Program-made: the position numbers and the translations under genes | Shown here: in pieces, positions 7,991-17,378 of the stretch | How positions within the stretch are numbered: the first letter of the stretch is position 1 | Layout of the letters: each line of letters opens with the position of its first letter | The notes under the pieces: generated by a model | The model's input: the letters and a program-made list of their open reading frames with translations, nothing else | Databases searched by the model: none | Told to the model about the DNA's origin: nothing | Assembly: GCF_003581645.1 (NCBI RefSeq) | Contig: NZ_QXFK01000017.1 | Coordinates: forward strand, 1-64,000 | DNA from: Pelagerythrobacter aerophilus | Lineage (GTDB): Bacteria; Pseudomonadota; Alphaproteobacteria; Sphingomonadales; Sphingomonadaceae | Direction: 5' to 3' | DNA: 64,000 nt

Positions 7991-10875
7991 GCGGCGGCAT
8001 CCAGTTCCGCGACGGCTTCGCCGCACCGTTCGCACAGCGCGCCGTCTTCCGCCACTTCGGGCAGGAGGCGCCAGCAGCGGCCGCACTTGTGATCGGTGGT
8101 GCGTGTCACGGTCACCGCGTCGCCCTGCCCGCGCACGACTGACGCGGTGATGAACAGCTCGGCCAGATCGGCGTCGGTGAAGCCGCTGGGCACGGCCTCG
8201 GCGGGCACCGCGACTTCGGCTTCGAGGCCGGAGCGGATCACTTTCTCCCGCCGCAGCGGTTCGATCGCTTCCATTACCCGCTCGCGCAATACGCGCAGGC
8301 TTTCGAAGCGCGCCGCGAGGTTCGCGTTCACCCATTCGCCGGGCAGCGGATGCAGTTCCTGCAGATGGACGCTGCCGCGTTCGGGGAAGCGCGTGGTCCA
8401 GGCTTCCTCGGCGGTAAAGACCAGCACCGGGGCGGCATAGCGGACGAGCGCGTGGAACAGGATGTCGAGCGTAGTGCGGTAGGCGCGGCGGCGCAGGTCG
8501 CCGGGCGCGTCGCAATAGAGGCTGTCCTTGCGGATATCGAAGAAGAAGGCCGACAGGTCCTCGTTCGCGAAGTCCACCAGCACGCGGGTATATTCGTTGA
8601 AGTCGAAGTCCGCGATCGCCTGCCGCAGCGTGGTATCGAGCGCGTGCAACTGACCCAGCACGTAGCGTTCGAGCTCCGGCATCTCCGCCGGTTCCACACC
8701 TTCGGCCTCGTAATCGAACCCCTCCAGCGCGCCGAGCATGTAGCGGAAGGTGTTGCGCAGCTTGCGGTACTGGTCGGCGACCCCTTTCAGGATCTCGTCG
8801 CCGATCCGGTGGTCCTCGGTAAAGTCGACCGACAGCGCCCACAGGCGGATGATGTCGGCCCCGTACTGCTCCATCACCTTGATCGGGTCGACCGTGTTGC
8901 CGAGCGACTTGGACATTTTCTTGCCGTCGCTCGCCATCGTGAACCCGTGGGTCAGCACGGCGTCGTACGGCGCGCGGCCGCGGGTGGCGCAGGATTCGAG
9001 CAGCGAGGACTGGAACCAGCCGCGGTGCTGGTCGGAGCCTTCGAGGTAGAGGTCCGCCGGCCACTTGAGGTCCGGCCAGCGGCCGCTCTCGAGCACGAAG
9101 GCGTGCGTGCAGCCCGAATCGAACCACACGTCGAGAATGTCGGTCACGCGCTCGTAGTCGGCCGGAGCGTAGCTCGGGCCGAGCAGGTCGGGCGCCGCTT
9201 CGTCGGCCCAGGCATCGACGCCCTTCTCCCGCACCGCGGCGACGATCCGGGCGTTGACCGCCGGATCGACGAGATATTCGCCGGTCTTGCGATCGACGAA
9301 CAGCGTGATCGGCACGCCCCAGGCGCGCTGGCGGCTGAGCACCCAGTCGGGCCGCCCCTCGACCATCGAGCCGATGCGGTTGCGGCCTTTCTCGGGCACG
9401 AAGCGCGTGTCGGCGATCGCCTGCATCGCAAGCTGTCGCAGCGTCTCGAGCGGCTCCTGCGTACCGCCTTCATTCTCCCAGCGCTGCTCGGCGCCGGTAT
9501 CGAGATGCTCGAGGATCGCCCGGTCCATCGGCACGAACCACTGCGGCGTGCAGCGGAAGATCACCTTGGCCTTGGAACGCCACGAATGCGGGTAGGAGTG
9601 GGTGTAGTCGGCACTGGCCGAAAGCAGCGCGCCCGCCTCCCGCAGGTCGGAGCAGATCGGGCCGTCAGGCGCGTTGAACTTCGGATTGATGACCGACATG
9701 CGCCGCTCGTCCTCGCCGCCGAGCCACAGCCAATCGTCGCGATAGCGCCCATCGGCCTCGACCACGAACTTGGGCCCGATGCCGTACGCCTTGGACAGCT
9801 CGAAATCGTCCTCGCCGTGATCGGGCGCCATATGGACGAGGCCCGTGCCGCTGTCGGTGGTGACGAAGTTGCCGGGCAGGAACGGCCGAGGCTCCGCGAA
9901 GAACCCGCCGAGGTGGTGCATCGGGTGGTGGGCGACGGTGCCGGCGAGGTCGGAGCCCCTGCCGGTCCATACTAGCGTCCAGCCACTACCGTCAGATAGC
10001 CACGGAGTCGTACCGGCGCGATGCGCGAAATCGTCCCAGAGATCAGTGGCAGTGAGAATGACGCGGCCGTTAACGCGCCACGCAGAATAGGAGATCTCAG
10101 GCCCATAAGCCAAAGCCTGGTTCACCGGAATCGTCCACGGCGTCGTGGTCCAGATCACCGCATGCGCGCCGACCAGCTCGGGGATCGGGCACTCGACAAT
10201 CTCGAACGCCACGTCGATCTGGGTGGAGACGATATCCTCGTATTCGACCTCGGCCTCGGCCAGTGCGGTCTTCTCCACCGGGCTCCACATCACCGGCTTG
10301 GCGCCGCGGTAGACATTGCCGGATTCGGCGAACTTGAGCAGCTCCGACACGATCGTCGCTTCGGCCGCGAAGTCCATCGTCAGGTAGGGGTTGTCCCAGT
10401 CCCCATTCACGCCGAGGCGCTTCAACTGCTCGCGCTGTACGTCGACCCAGCGCTGGGCATAGGCGCGGCATTCGGCGCGGAACTCGGCTGCGGGGACCTC
10501 GTCCTTGTTCAGCTTCTTCTTGCGGTACTGCTCCTCGACCTTCCACTCGATCGGCAGGCCGTGGCAATCCCAGCCGGGCACGTAGGGCGCATCCTTGCCG
10601 AGCAGGCTCTGCGTGCGCACCACCATGTCCTTGAGCACGTGGTTGAGCGCGTGCCCGATATGCATGTCGCCGTTGGCGTAAGGCGGGCCGTCGTGGAGCA
10701 CGAACTTCTCGCGACCGGCGCGCTCTTCGCGAAGCTTGCGGTAGAGGTTCTCCTCCTGCCAGCGCGCGAGAATGCCCGGCTCCTTCTGCGGAAGGCCGGC
10801 TTTCATCGGGAAATCGGTCTTCGGCAGAAAGACCGTGTCCTTGTAGTCGCGTTGCGGTTTCTGGGCGTCGTTCAT
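7987..10875 (-). CDS. ileS: Isoleucyl-tRNA synthetase
   Basis: A 962-residue class I aminoacyl-tRNA synthetase charging tRNA-Ile. The HIGH motif is in PPYANGDMHIGHALNHVLKD near residue 65, the KMSKS motif in KKMSKSLGNTVDP, and a C-terminal zinc-binding region has CGRCWRL and CERCGEA. The editing domain lies between HIGH and the WDCHGLPIEWK-containing region onward. The start at 10875 (MNDAQKPQRDYKDTVFLPKT) matches family N-termini; the same frame stays open upstream by chance into the GDPD gene. About 9970-10110 uses visibly less GC-rich codons than the rest. lspA overlaps its stop. Confidence 0.97.
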   Translation of the reverse strand: MNDAQKPQRDYKDTVFLPKTDFPMKAGLPQKEPGILARWQEENLYRKLREERAGREKFVLHDGPPYANGDMHIGHALNHVLKDMVVRTQSLLGKDAPYVPGWDCHGLPIEWKVEEQYRKKKLNKDEVPAAEFRAECRAYAQRWVDVQREQLKRLGVNGDWDNPYLTMDFAAEATIVSELLKFAESGNVYRGAKPVMWSPVEKTALAEAEVEYEDIVSTQIDVAFEIVECPIPELVGAHAVIWTTTPWTIPVNQALAYGPEISYSAWRVNGRVILTATDLWDDFAHRAGTTPWLSDGSGWTLVWTGRGSDLAGTVAHHPMHHLGGFFAEPRPFLPGNFVTTDSGTGLVHMAPDHGEDDFELSKAYGIGPKFVVEADGRYRDDWLWLGGEDERRMSVINPKFNAPDGPICSDLREAGALLSASADYTHSYPHSWRSKAKVIFRCTPQWFVPMDRAILEHLDTGAEQRWENEGGTQEPLETLRQLAMQAIADTRFVPEKGRNRIGSMVEGRPDWVLSRQRAWGVPITLFVDRKTGEYLVDPAVNARIVAAVREKGVDAWADEAAPDLLGPSYAPADYERVTDILDVWFDSGCTHAFVLESGRWPDLKWPADLYLEGSDQHRGWFQSSLLESCATRGRAPYDAVLTHGFTMASDGKKMSKSLGNTVDPIKVMEQYGADIIRLWALSVDFTEDHRIGDEILKGVADQYRKLRNTFRYMLGALEGFDYEAEGVEPAEMPELERYVLGQLHALDTTLRQAIADFDFNEYTRVLVDFANEDLSAFFFDIRKDSLYCDAPGDLRRRAYRTTLDILFHALVRYAAPVLVFTAEEAWTTRFPERGSVHLQELHPLPGEWVNANLAARFESLRVLRERVMEAIEPLRREKVIRSGLEAEVAVPAEAVPSGFTDADLAELFITASVVRGQGDAVTVTRTTDHKCGRCWRLLPEVAEDGALCERCGEAVAELDAAA

Positions 10876-11012
10876 GGAACAAGCGCCGCTAGAGGAAAGA
10901 AGGCGTGTAGGAAAGTGTTTCGGCCCGAAATAGGGTTGCGTCTGCCGATACCCCACGCCTCCCGGATCGCGGGCGCGGCGAATCGTGCCGCCGCGACGCG
11001 AATCGGTGCGAA

Positions 11013-12059
11013 TCAGCGCGATTCGCGGCGGCGTTGCAGCGCGGCTTGCGCGGCGTCGATCTCGGCCTGGCTGCGGTCGTCGAAGCGGTTGATGAGAGCA
11101 GGGATCACGGTGAAGCCGTCCTCCACCATGGCATAGCCGTTGAAGCTCGCGGGAATCTCGCCGAGCTGTTCGGGAAGGTCGAGGCCGCCGAGCCGCCCGT
11201 CCTCGTGCGGGGTGACGATCACCACATGCGCGCCCGCTTCCTCCATCCGCGCGATCAGGCGGTTGGGCCAGCCGGCGAAGGTCCACTGGCGGTCGAGCGG
11301 AACCAGAAGCGTGCCGTTCTCGCATGCCTCCGGCACCAGGCCGAACCAGCCCCATGTGCGATAGGCGGCGCTGCAGGCCGCGGCGCTTTCCTCCGAAAAC
11401 GCCCAGGCGCCGGGAAAATGCTCCGCGATGCGCGCGACGTGCGCCGGATCGCCCCGGAAGCCGTCGCGCGCGGCGACCGGATCGCGCCCGGCCTTGCGCA
11501 GCGCAGCCGCGAGCCGATCGGCCTCGGCCGGGTCCGCGCCGGTGAAATCGTAGAGCAGCCGCGCGCGGCGCGCGGCCCGGATCGCCTCGGCCAGCGTCGG
11601 GATCGCGCCGACACCCTCGCCGCGGAAGGGATAGGTCCTTCCGCCATCGATAGTGTAGCCGTAACCCGCATCGAGCGCCTTGAGCTGTGCCATCGTCAGG
11701 TCGCGGACCTTGCCCGTGCCATTGGTGCGGCAATCGACCATCGGGCCGTCGAACACGGCGATCTCGCCATCGGCGGTCGACGCGACGCCGATCGCGATCA
11801 CATGCGCGCCGAGCTTGGCCGCACGCGCGATCGAACGCGCGGTGTTTCCGAGATAGTCGTGCACCGGCGGCTCGATCCCGCCGGCGGCACAAGTCTCGCG
11901 GCCGTTGGCGGCACGGTCGGGGAGCTGATGGATTCCGCGATGCGCTATCAGCTTGACCGCGCCCTTGGGCTCCGGCGCAAGCCAGCTCGCGTTGACGACG
12001 GTCAGCACGAGGAAAGCGAGGGCAAGGGCGAAAGCCAGGTAACGCAGCCAGCGCTTCAC
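11013..12059 (-). CDS. Degenerate glycerophosphodiester phosphodiesterase-family membrane protein
   Basis: A 348-residue protein with one N-terminal membrane segment (residues about 5-22) and a GDPD-type TIM-barrel domain. The landmark HRG is kept (His40), as is NGTGKVRDLT at about 113-122. However the positions that bind metal and catalyse in active family members are changed: the usual ENT reads GNT at 71-73, the usual E-x-D is A-I-G at 89-91, and the usual HD in VFHD is DG at 104-105. By comparison with related sphingomonad proteins that I recall with intact ENT and E-F-D-V, this looks like a non-catalytic family member. It overlaps ribF by 4 bp and precedes ileS by 137 bp. Confidence 0.8.
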   Translation of the reverse strand: MKRWLRYLAFALALAFLVLTVVNASWLAPEPKGAVKLIAHRGIHQLPDRAANGRETCAAGGIEPPVHDYLGNTARSIARAAKLGAHVIAIGVASTADGEIAVFDGPMVDCRTNGTGKVRDLTMAQLKALDAGYGYTIDGGRTYPFRGEGVGAIPTLAEAIRAARRARLLYDFTGADPAEADRLAAALRKAGRDPVAARDGFRGDPAHVARIAEHFPGAWAFSEESAAACSAAYRTWGWFGLVPEACENGTLLVPLDRQWTFAGWPNRLIARMEEAGAHVVIVTPHEDGRLGGLDLPEQLGEIPASFNGYAMVEDGFTVIPALINRFDDRSQAEIDAAQAALQRRRESR

Positions 12060-12982
12060 CTGAGCAGTTCCCGTGCCCTGTCGCAGTCGCGTTCCATCTG
12101 CGCCACGAGCGCCTTGAGCGAATCGAACTTCGCCTCCGGCCGCAGGAAGTGGTGGAACGCGACTTCGATCTCCTGCCCGTAGAGATCGCCCGAGAAATCG
12201 AAGAAATGCGGCTCCAGCAGCTCCTTGGGCGGCTCGAACTGCGGGCGCATGCCGATGTTGGCCGCGCCTTGGAGCACCTGGCCGGTGGCGAGCACGCGGC
12301 CGGTCACCGCGTAGATGCCGAACCGGGGCCGCAGGTAGTTCTCGATCGCGAGATTCGCGGTCGGATAGCCGATATCGCGCCCACGCTTGTCACCGTGCTC
12401 GACCACGCCGCGAATCGCGAACGGGCGTGTGAGGAGCGTGGCGGCGCCCTGCGGGTCACCCTCGCGCAGCGCCTCGCGGATGCGGCTGGAGGATATGGGC
12501 GCGCCGCCTTCCATCACCGGTTGCACCGCACGCGCGGCGATGCCGGCCTCGCGCCCGAGCTCGGCCAGCCGCGTGCGATCGCCCGCGCGCCCTTTGCCGA
12601 AGGTGAAGTCCTCCCCCGTCACCACGCCGGCGACGCCGAGCCTGTCGGCGAGCAGCACGCGCACGAAGTCCTCGGCCGTGGTGTTCGCCAGCTCGGCGTC
12701 GAAGTGGAACACCAGCATCGCCGTCGCTCCGGCAGCGAGATAGAGCTCCTGCCGCTGCTCCAGCGTGGTCAGGCGGAAAGGGGGCACTTCGGGCTTGAAG
12801 AAGCGCACCGGGTGCGGATCGAACGTGGCGATGATCGCCGGGCGGCCCTCGGCCCGTGCCCACTCGATCGCCTCGTGCGCGACGGCCTGGTGGCCCTTGT
12901 GGAAGCCGTCGAAGTTGCCCAGCGCGATGATCGCGCCGCGCAAGGGCTCGGGAATCCGCTCGCGATGGTCGAGCCACCTCAT
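12056..12982 (-). CDS. ribF: Bifunctional riboflavin kinase / FAD synthetase
   Basis: A 308-residue enzyme that phosphorylates riboflavin to FMN and adenylylates FMN to FAD. The N-terminal nucleotidyltransferase domain has GNFDGFHKGHQAV near residue 23-35 and GVVTGEDFTFGKGRAGD near 115-130; the C-terminal kinase domain has RGVVEHGDKRGRDIGYPTANL near residue 195 and VAFHHFLRPEAKFDSLKAL. It overlaps the dipeptidase gene upstream and the GDPD gene downstream by 4 bp each, so it sits inside a translationally coupled minus-strand operon. Length and motifs are standard. Confidence 0.95.
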   Translation of the reverse strand: MRWLDHRERIPEPLRGAIIALGNFDGFHKGHQAVAHEAIEWARAEGRPAIIATFDPHPVRFFKPEVPPFRLTTLEQRQELYLAAGATAMLVFHFDAELANTTAEDFVRVLLADRLGVAGVVTGEDFTFGKGRAGDRTRLAELGREAGIAARAVQPVMEGGAPISSSRIREALREGDPQGAATLLTRPFAIRGVVEHGDKRGRDIGYPTANLAIENYLRPRFGIYAVTGRVLATGQVLQGAANIGMRPQFEPPKELLEPHFFDFSGDLYGQEIEVAFHHFLRPEAKFDSLKALVAQMERDCDRARELLR

Positions 12983-14160
12983 GGCGCGGGTTCCTGCGGT
13001 GCAATCCCCGCGCGCAGCACGCGCAGAGCATTGCCGCCCATGGCAGCGTGGATCTCGTCGGGGGTGAAGCCTTCGTCGAGCAGCGCCTGCGTCACCTGCA
13101 CGAGCTGCGAGGTGTCGAAGCGCACGGTAGTCGCGCCGTCGTAATCACTGCCGAGCGCGACATGCTCGATCCCGACGAGATCGCGCACGTGCTTCATCGC
13201 GCGGGCGGCATCGCGAGGGCTGGTGCCGCAGACCGCCGCGTCCCAGTAGCCCACGCCGACCACGCCGCCGGTGCGCGCGACGCCGCGGATTTCCTCGTCC
13301 GAAAGGTTGCGGTTGACCTGGCAGGTCGCCTGCACGCCGCCGTGACTGGAAACGACCGGGCGCTGCGCCATAGCAAGGATGTCGGCGACGCAGGCATGGC
13401 TGCAGTGCGCGATGTCGACGACCATCCCAATAGCTTCCATCCGGCGGATCGCCTGGCGCCCTTTGGCGGTCAGGCCGCCTTTCTCGATCCCGTGCATCGA
13501 TCCGGCGAGATCGTTGTCGAAGAAATGCGTCAGCCCCGCCATGCGGAAGCCCGCCGCGTGGAGCCGGTCGAGATTGCCGAGATCGCCCTCGAGGTTCTGC
13601 AGTCCCTCGATGCTGAGCATGGCGCCGACCGGTGTCGGCTGACCGGCGCGCCGTGCGAGCAGCGTCTGCACGTCCTGCGGTTGCGCGACTTTCATCAGGC
13701 GACCGTCCGATCCGGCCACCGCCCGGTCGAGCTTCTCGCCGTGATAGAGCGACCGCTGGAGTAGCGAGGTCCAGGTGCGGACCGGCTGGAGCTGGGCGAT
13801 CGTCAGCGCGGTGATATTGTCGGTCTCGGCGCTGTTGGCGTCGTAGTTCTGGCCCTTGGGCGTCTTGGTAACGCTGGAAAAGACCTGCAGCGCGACGTTG
13901 CCGTCCTCCATTCGCGGCAGGTCCTCGTGCCCCCGGTCGGCGCGGTCGAGCAGGTCGCGGTCCCACAGCAGCGTATCCGAATGGAGATCGACGATCGTCA
14001 GCGTCGCATGAAGCGCCTTCGCCTCTTCGGAGACGGGAATCAGCGGCTGGCCGTCGACCTTGTTCATGTCGCGCTCGATCATTCCCGGCGCGAAGACGAA
14101 GAACCCGATCGCCGCGAGCACGACGAGCGCCAGCGCGCCCCACGCGATCTTGCGTTTCAT
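12979..14160 (-). CDS. Membrane dipeptidase (peptidase family M19)
   Basis: A 393-residue zinc dipeptidase with one N-terminal membrane anchor (MKRKIAWGALALVVLAAIGFFVF), placing the catalytic domain in the periplasm. Metal-binding positions are kept: HSDTLLWDRD near residue 58, MLSIEGLQNLEG with the bridging Glu, DIAHCSHACVAD and VSSHGGVQ. Related bacterial enzymes cleave dipeptides, including D-amino-acid dipeptides; the exact substrate cannot be read here. The start at 14160 overlaps the folA stop by 4 bp (ATGA). An in-frame upstream extension exists but would lack the membrane anchor at the N-terminus. Confidence 0.9.
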   Translation of the reverse strand: MKRKIAWGALALVVLAAIGFFVFAPGMIERDMNKVDGQPLIPVSEEAKALHATLTIVDLHSDTLLWDRDLLDRADRGHEDLPRMEDGNVALQVFSSVTKTPKGQNYDANSAETDNITALTIAQLQPVRTWTSLLQRSLYHGEKLDRAVAGSDGRLMKVAQPQDVQTLLARRAGQPTPVGAMLSIEGLQNLEGDLGNLDRLHAAGFRMAGLTHFFDNDLAGSMHGIEKGGLTAKGRQAIRRMEAIGMVVDIAHCSHACVADILAMAQRPVVSSHGGVQATCQVNRNLSDEEIRGVARTGGVVGVGYWDAAVCGTSPRDAARAMKHVRDLVGIEHVALGSDYDGATTVRFDTSQLVQVTQALLDEGFTPDEIHAAMGGNALRVLRAGIAPQEPAP

Positions 14161-14651
14161 TCCCCCGGTTCCCCTCTCCGCAACGTAACGAAATCGAACG
14201 CGGGCAGATCGCCCTCCGCCGCATGGGTCTCGCGCGCCGTTTCCGTCCACTCGGGCCCGAGCGGCGGCATGATGGTATCGCCGGCGTAATCGGCTTGAAT
14301 CTCGGTAAGCTCGACCCGATCGCACAGCGGCAGGAACACGTCGAAAATCGCCGCCCCGCCGATCACCGCGATTTCCCCTTCGCCCGCCAGCGAAATCGCT
14401 TCTTCGGGCGTGGTTACGATTTCTGCGCCGGTGCTGTCCCAATCCTCGCGGCGGGTCAGCACGATATGGCGGCGGCCCGGCAGCAGGCCGGGCAGGCTCT
14501 CGAAGGTCTTGCGGCCCATGATCATGGGCTTGCCGATGGTCAGCGCCTTGAAGCGCTTGAGATCCGCCGGAATGTGCCAGGGCAGAGCGCCGCGATGGCC
14601 GATCACCCCGTTCGCCGCACGCGCGTAGATGCAGAACAGGCTCTGCGTCAC
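14157..14651 (-). CDS. folA: Dihydrofolate reductase
   Basis: A 164-residue NADPH-dependent reductase that regenerates tetrahydrofolate. Motifs are complete: GVIGHRGALPWHIPADLKRFK near the start with the catalytic Asp in PADLK, GRKTFESLPG, GRRHIVLTR, and VIGGAAIFDVFLP near residue 95. It begins with GTG at 14651 (sequence MTQSLFCIYARA), seven bases after the purK stop codon, and its end overlaps the dipeptidase start. The context with purK and purE places it in a nucleotide-metabolism operon. Confidence 0.95.
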   Translation of the reverse strand: MTQSLFCIYARAANGVIGHRGALPWHIPADLKRFKALTIGKPMIMGRKTFESLPGLLPGRRHIVLTRREDWDSTGAEIVTTPEEAISLAGEGEIAVIGGAAIFDVFLPLCDRVELTEIQADYAGDTIMPPLGPEWTETARETHAAEGDLPAFDFVTLRRGEPGE

Positions 14652-14658
14652 GTCCGCA

Positions 14659-15714
14659 TTACCGCTGGCCGATCCGCGTGATGTGGCCCATCTTGCGGCC
14701 CTCGCGCGCCTGGCGCTTGCCGTAGAGGTGCAGGTGCGCGCCCGGTTCGGCGAGGCATTCGTGCGCGCCGTCCGCGTCGCCGCCGATCACATTGGTCATG
14801 ACGACCTGCGCCGCGGTGGTCGCGGTGTCGCCCAGCGGCAGACCGCAGATCGCGCGCACATGGTTTTCGAACTGGCTCGTCGCTGCGCCCTCGATCGTCC
14901 AGTGCCCCGAATTGTGCACGCGCGGCGCCATCTCGTTGAACACCGGGCCTTCCGGTGTGGCAAAGAATTCGAGCGTCAGCACGCCGACGTAGCCGAGCGC
15001 TTCGGCCACCTGTGCGGCAAGCTCGCGCGCTGGCGCGACCTGCGCTGCGATCGCCTCGTTCGCGGGGAGGGCCGAGGTCGCGAGGATGCCGCCGACGTGG
15101 GTGTTCTCGGCACTGTCCCAGAAGCGCACCTCGCCGTCGTGCCCGCGCACGAGGATCACCGAGAACTCGGCGGTAAACTCGACGAAGCCTTCGTAGATCG
15201 TCGGTGCGCCCGGCAGGCGGATCGCGTTGGCATCGCGCGCCGTCTGGATGCGCCACTGGCCCTTGCCATCGTAGCCGTCGCGCCGGGTCTTGAGGATGCC
15301 CGGCGCGCCGATCCGGTCGACCGCGGCGGCGAGCTCCTCGGCCGTGTCGACCGGCGCATAGGCCGCCGGCGTGCCGCCGAGGCTTTCGACGAAGCGCTTT
15401 TCCTTGAGCCGGTCCTGCGCCGTTTCCAGCGCGCGGGGGTGCGGTGCGAGCACGGTCTCGATGGCGGCGAGCGGGCCGACCGGCACGTTCTCGAACTCCC
15501 AGGTCACCACGTCGCAACTGGCAGCGAAATCGGCGAGCGCGGTCGCGTCGGTCCATGGAGCACACGTGAAGTCGGCGCTGACCTCGGCGGCGACGCTCTC
15601 GCGGCCGGGCGCGAAGACATGGCAGCGGTAGCCCAGTTGCGCGGCCGCGATGGCGATCATCCGGCCGAGCTGGCCGCCCCCGAGAATACCGATTGTCGCG
15701 CCTGGCAGGATCAA
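14659..15714 (-). CDS. purK: 5-(carboxyamino)imidazole ribonucleotide synthase
   Basis: A 351-residue ATP-grasp enzyme of purine synthesis that carboxylates AIR to N5-CAIR using bicarbonate and ATP. It begins MILPGATIGILGGGQLGRMIAIAAAQLGY, the typical PurK nucleotide-fold start, and has KTRRDGYDGKGQWRI near residue 140 and the ATP-grasp metal-binding segment LEFFATPEGPVFNEMAPRVHNSGHW near residue 250. purE follows upstream in transcription order across a 122-bp gap that holds a dispersed repeat, so the usual purE-purK pair is present in the order purE then purK. Confidence 0.96.
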   Translation of the reverse strand: MILPGATIGILGGGQLGRMIAIAAAQLGYRCHVFAPGRESVAAEVSADFTCAPWTDATALADFAASCDVVTWEFENVPVGPLAAIETVLAPHPRALETAQDRLKEKRFVESLGGTPAAYAPVDTAEELAAAVDRIGAPGILKTRRDGYDGKGQWRIQTARDANAIRLPGAPTIYEGFVEFTAEFSVILVRGHDGEVRFWDSAENTHVGGILATSALPANEAIAAQVAPARELAAQVAEALGYVGVLTLEFFATPEGPVFNEMAPRVHNSGHWTIEGAATSQFENHVRAICGLPLGDTATTAAQVVMTNVIGGDADGAHECLAEPGAHLHLYGKRQAREGRKMGHITRIGQR

Positions 15715-15794
15715 ACTCTCACTTCCCTCATCCGTTTGCGCCCGGGCTCGCCGGAGCGGTGCTTGCGTGGTGGTGGTGCGCTAAAGGAAGAAGC

Positions 15795-15823
15795 GTCCCT
15801 TCGACAAGCGCGGGCCGAACGGA
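15795..15823. repeat. Short dispersed repeat copy between purE and purK
   Basis: The purE-purK gap contains GTCCCTTCGACAAGCG followed by CGGGCCGAACGGAA. This closely resembles the short dispersed repeat core CCTTCGACAAGCTCAGG-CGAACGG that is scattered through many proteobacterial genomes. It is better preserved than the relative at 920-962. The two halves are partly complementary, so a small hairpin is possible in the transcript. Confidence 0.5.
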
Positions 15824-15836
15824 AATGAGGCGTGCC

Positions 15837-16328
15837 TCAATCCACCGGCCTTTCGCCCACCGCGGCACTGCGCGCGGCGCGCCAGTCCTGCAGGCGCTGC
15901 GAGAGAGCCTCGTCCGCCAGCGCAAGGATCGCGGCGGCGAGCAGCCCCGCGTTGGTCGCGCCCGCCTTGCCGATCGCCAGCGTCCCGGTCGGCACCCCGG
16001 CGGGCATCTGGACGATCGAGAGCAGGCTGTCCTGCCCCGACAGCGCTTTCGATTCGACCGGCACGCCGAGCACCGGCAGGTGCGTCAGCGCGCTCAGCAT
16101 GCCCGGGAGGTGCGCCGCACCGCCCGCGCCGGCGACGATCACCTGGAAGCCCTGATCGGCCGCGCCCTTGCCGAATTCGTACATGCGATCGGGCGTGCGG
16201 TGCGCGGAAACGATCAGCGTCTCGTACGCCACGTCGAGCTCGTCCAGCACGTCCGCGGCGCACTTCATGGTCGGCCAGTCGGACTGGCTGCCCATGACGA
16301 TAGCGACTTTGGCTCCCCCTGCGGTCAT
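15837..16328 (-). CDS. purE: 5-(carboxyamino)imidazole ribonucleotide mutase
   Basis: A 163-residue mutase that converts N5-CAIR to CAIR in purine synthesis, working directly after PurK. The active-site motifs are all present: [14 protein letters not shown] near residue 9, [12 protein letters not shown] near 41, and [20 protein letters not shown] near 65. Length is normal for bacterial PurE class I. The start codon lies one base before the gpmA stop, so gpmA and purE are tightly linked, suggesting the transcript begins at or above gpmA. Confidence 0.97.
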   Translation of the reverse strand: MTAGGAKVAIVMGSQSDWPTMKCAADVLDELDVAYETLIVSAHRTPDRMYEFGKGAADQGFQVIVAGAGGAAHLPGMLSALTHLPVLGVPVESKALSGQDSLLSIVQMPAGVPTGTLAIGKAGATNAGLLAAAILALADEALSQRLQDWRAARSAAVGERPVD

Positions 16329-16329
16329 C

Positions 16330-17031
16330 TCAGCGGTCCTTCAGGTAGTGGCGCTCGCCGGGCTTCATCGCGGCGTCGAATTCATAAACGATCGGCTCGC
16401 CGGTCGGAATCTCGAGCCCGGTGATGTCCTCGTCCGAAATGTTCGAGAGGTGCTTGACCAGCGCGCGCAGCGAATTGCCGTGGGCGGAGACGATCACCGT
16501 CTCGCCGCTCGTGAGAACGGGCAGGATCTCGCCCTCCCAATAGGGCAGCACGCGTTCGATCGTGAGCTTGAGGCTCTCGGTCCGCGGCACCGCGATCCCG
16601 GCATAGCGCGGATCGGCGGCGAGGTCGTAGTCGGTCCCTTCTTCCATCACCGGCGGCGGAGTGTCGAAGCTGCGGCGCCAGATATGAACCTGTTCGTCGC
16701 CATGCCGCTCGCGCGTCTCCTGCTTGTCGAGCCCGGTGAGGCCGCCGTAATGCCGCTCGTTCAGGCGCCAGTCCTTGGTCTCGGGGATCCACAGCCGTCC
16801 GCAGGCCTCGAGCGCCAGATGCAGCGTCTTGATCGCGCGGATCTGGAGCGAGGTGAACGCGCAGGTCGGCAGCAGGCCCTTTTCCGCCAGCAGTTCGCCC
16901 GCCGCGATCGCTTCGGCCACGCCCTTCTCGGTCAGGTCGACGTCCCACCAGCCGGTGAAGCGATTTTCGAGGTTCCACTGGCTCTGGCCATGGCGGACGA
17001 GAATGAGCGTCGGCAAGGAAAGGCTCCTCAT
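16330..17031 (-). CDS. gpmA: 2,3-bisphosphoglycerate-dependent phosphoglycerate mutase
   Basis: A 233-residue cofactor-dependent mutase of glycolysis and gluconeogenesis interconverting 3- and 2-phosphoglycerate. The phosphohistidine motif [18 protein letters not shown] is near residue 11-28, followed by [14 protein letters not shown] and the second catalytic His in [16 protein letters not shown] near residue 180. It appears to head the minus-strand purine/folate operon after a small hypothetical gene. A downstream alternative start would remove only a few residues before [10 protein letters not shown]. Confidence 0.95.
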   Translation of the reverse strand: MRSLSLPTLILVRHGQSQWNLENRFTGWWDVDLTEKGVAEAIAAGELLAEKGLLPTCAFTSLQIRAIKTLHLALEACGRLWIPETKDWRLNERHYGGLTGLDKQETRERHGDEQVHIWRRSFDTPPPVMEEGTDYDLAADPRYAGIAVPRTESLKLTIERVLPYWEGEILPVLTSGETVIVSAHGNSLRALVKHLSNISDEDITGLEIPTGEPIVYEFDAAMKPGERHYLKDR

Positions 17032-17051
17032 GCGTTCGGGAGCGAGTGCGG

Positions 17052-17213
17052 TTAGCTTTTCGTATCCGGCTTGGAAAGCCCGCTCTGGTCCGATTCGCCC
17101 GGCGGGGCGGTGCGCAATTCGCGCGACTGCGCCTTGCGGCGGCGCAGGTTCTCGCGCAGCTTGGCCGCGAGACGCTCCTCACGCGACAGATTCTTGCCGG
17201 CTTCCTCGGTCAT
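17052..17213 (-). CDS. Small conserved-type hypothetical protein, 53 aa
   Basis: A short, highly charged protein: [19 protein letters not shown] and then [14 protein letters not shown]. It is predicted to be helical and soluble, with no membrane segment. I recall similar short proteins with the [17 protein letters not shown] core in sphingomonads, but no function is known. It lies 20 bp upstream of gpmA in the same direction and could be the first gene of that operon. The start at 17213 is preferred because the reading further upstream would run into the tRNA-Thr gene. Confidence 0.6.
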   Translation of the reverse strand: MTEEAGKNLSREERLAAKLRENLRRRKAQSRELRTAPPGESDQSGLSKPDTKS

Positions 17214-17303
17214 GCGAAACGCCTTGCCGCCAATTGCACGCGGGCTCAAGCTTGGCTTGACTTTCCCCAAGGGGACGACAATAGCGCGCCCGCTTCTCCG
17301 AAC

Positions 17304-17378
17304 GCTGCTGTAGCTCAGTGGTAGAGCGCACCCTTGGTAAGGGTGAGGTCGGGAGTTCAATCCTCCCCAGCAGCACCA
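17304..17378 (+). tRNA. tRNA-Thr (anticodon GGT)
   Basis: A full cloverleaf can be drawn: acceptor GCTGCTG pairs with CAGCAGC, D-arm GCTC...GAGC, anticodon stem CACCC/GGGTG with loop TTGGTAA (anticodon GGT, reading ACC and ACU), variable loop AGGTC, T-stem GGGAG/CTCCC with loop TTCAATC, discriminator A and an encoded CCA at 17376-17378. It lies at the edge of the lower-GC segment carrying the Fic gene, a position often used for island integration. Confidence 0.97.
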
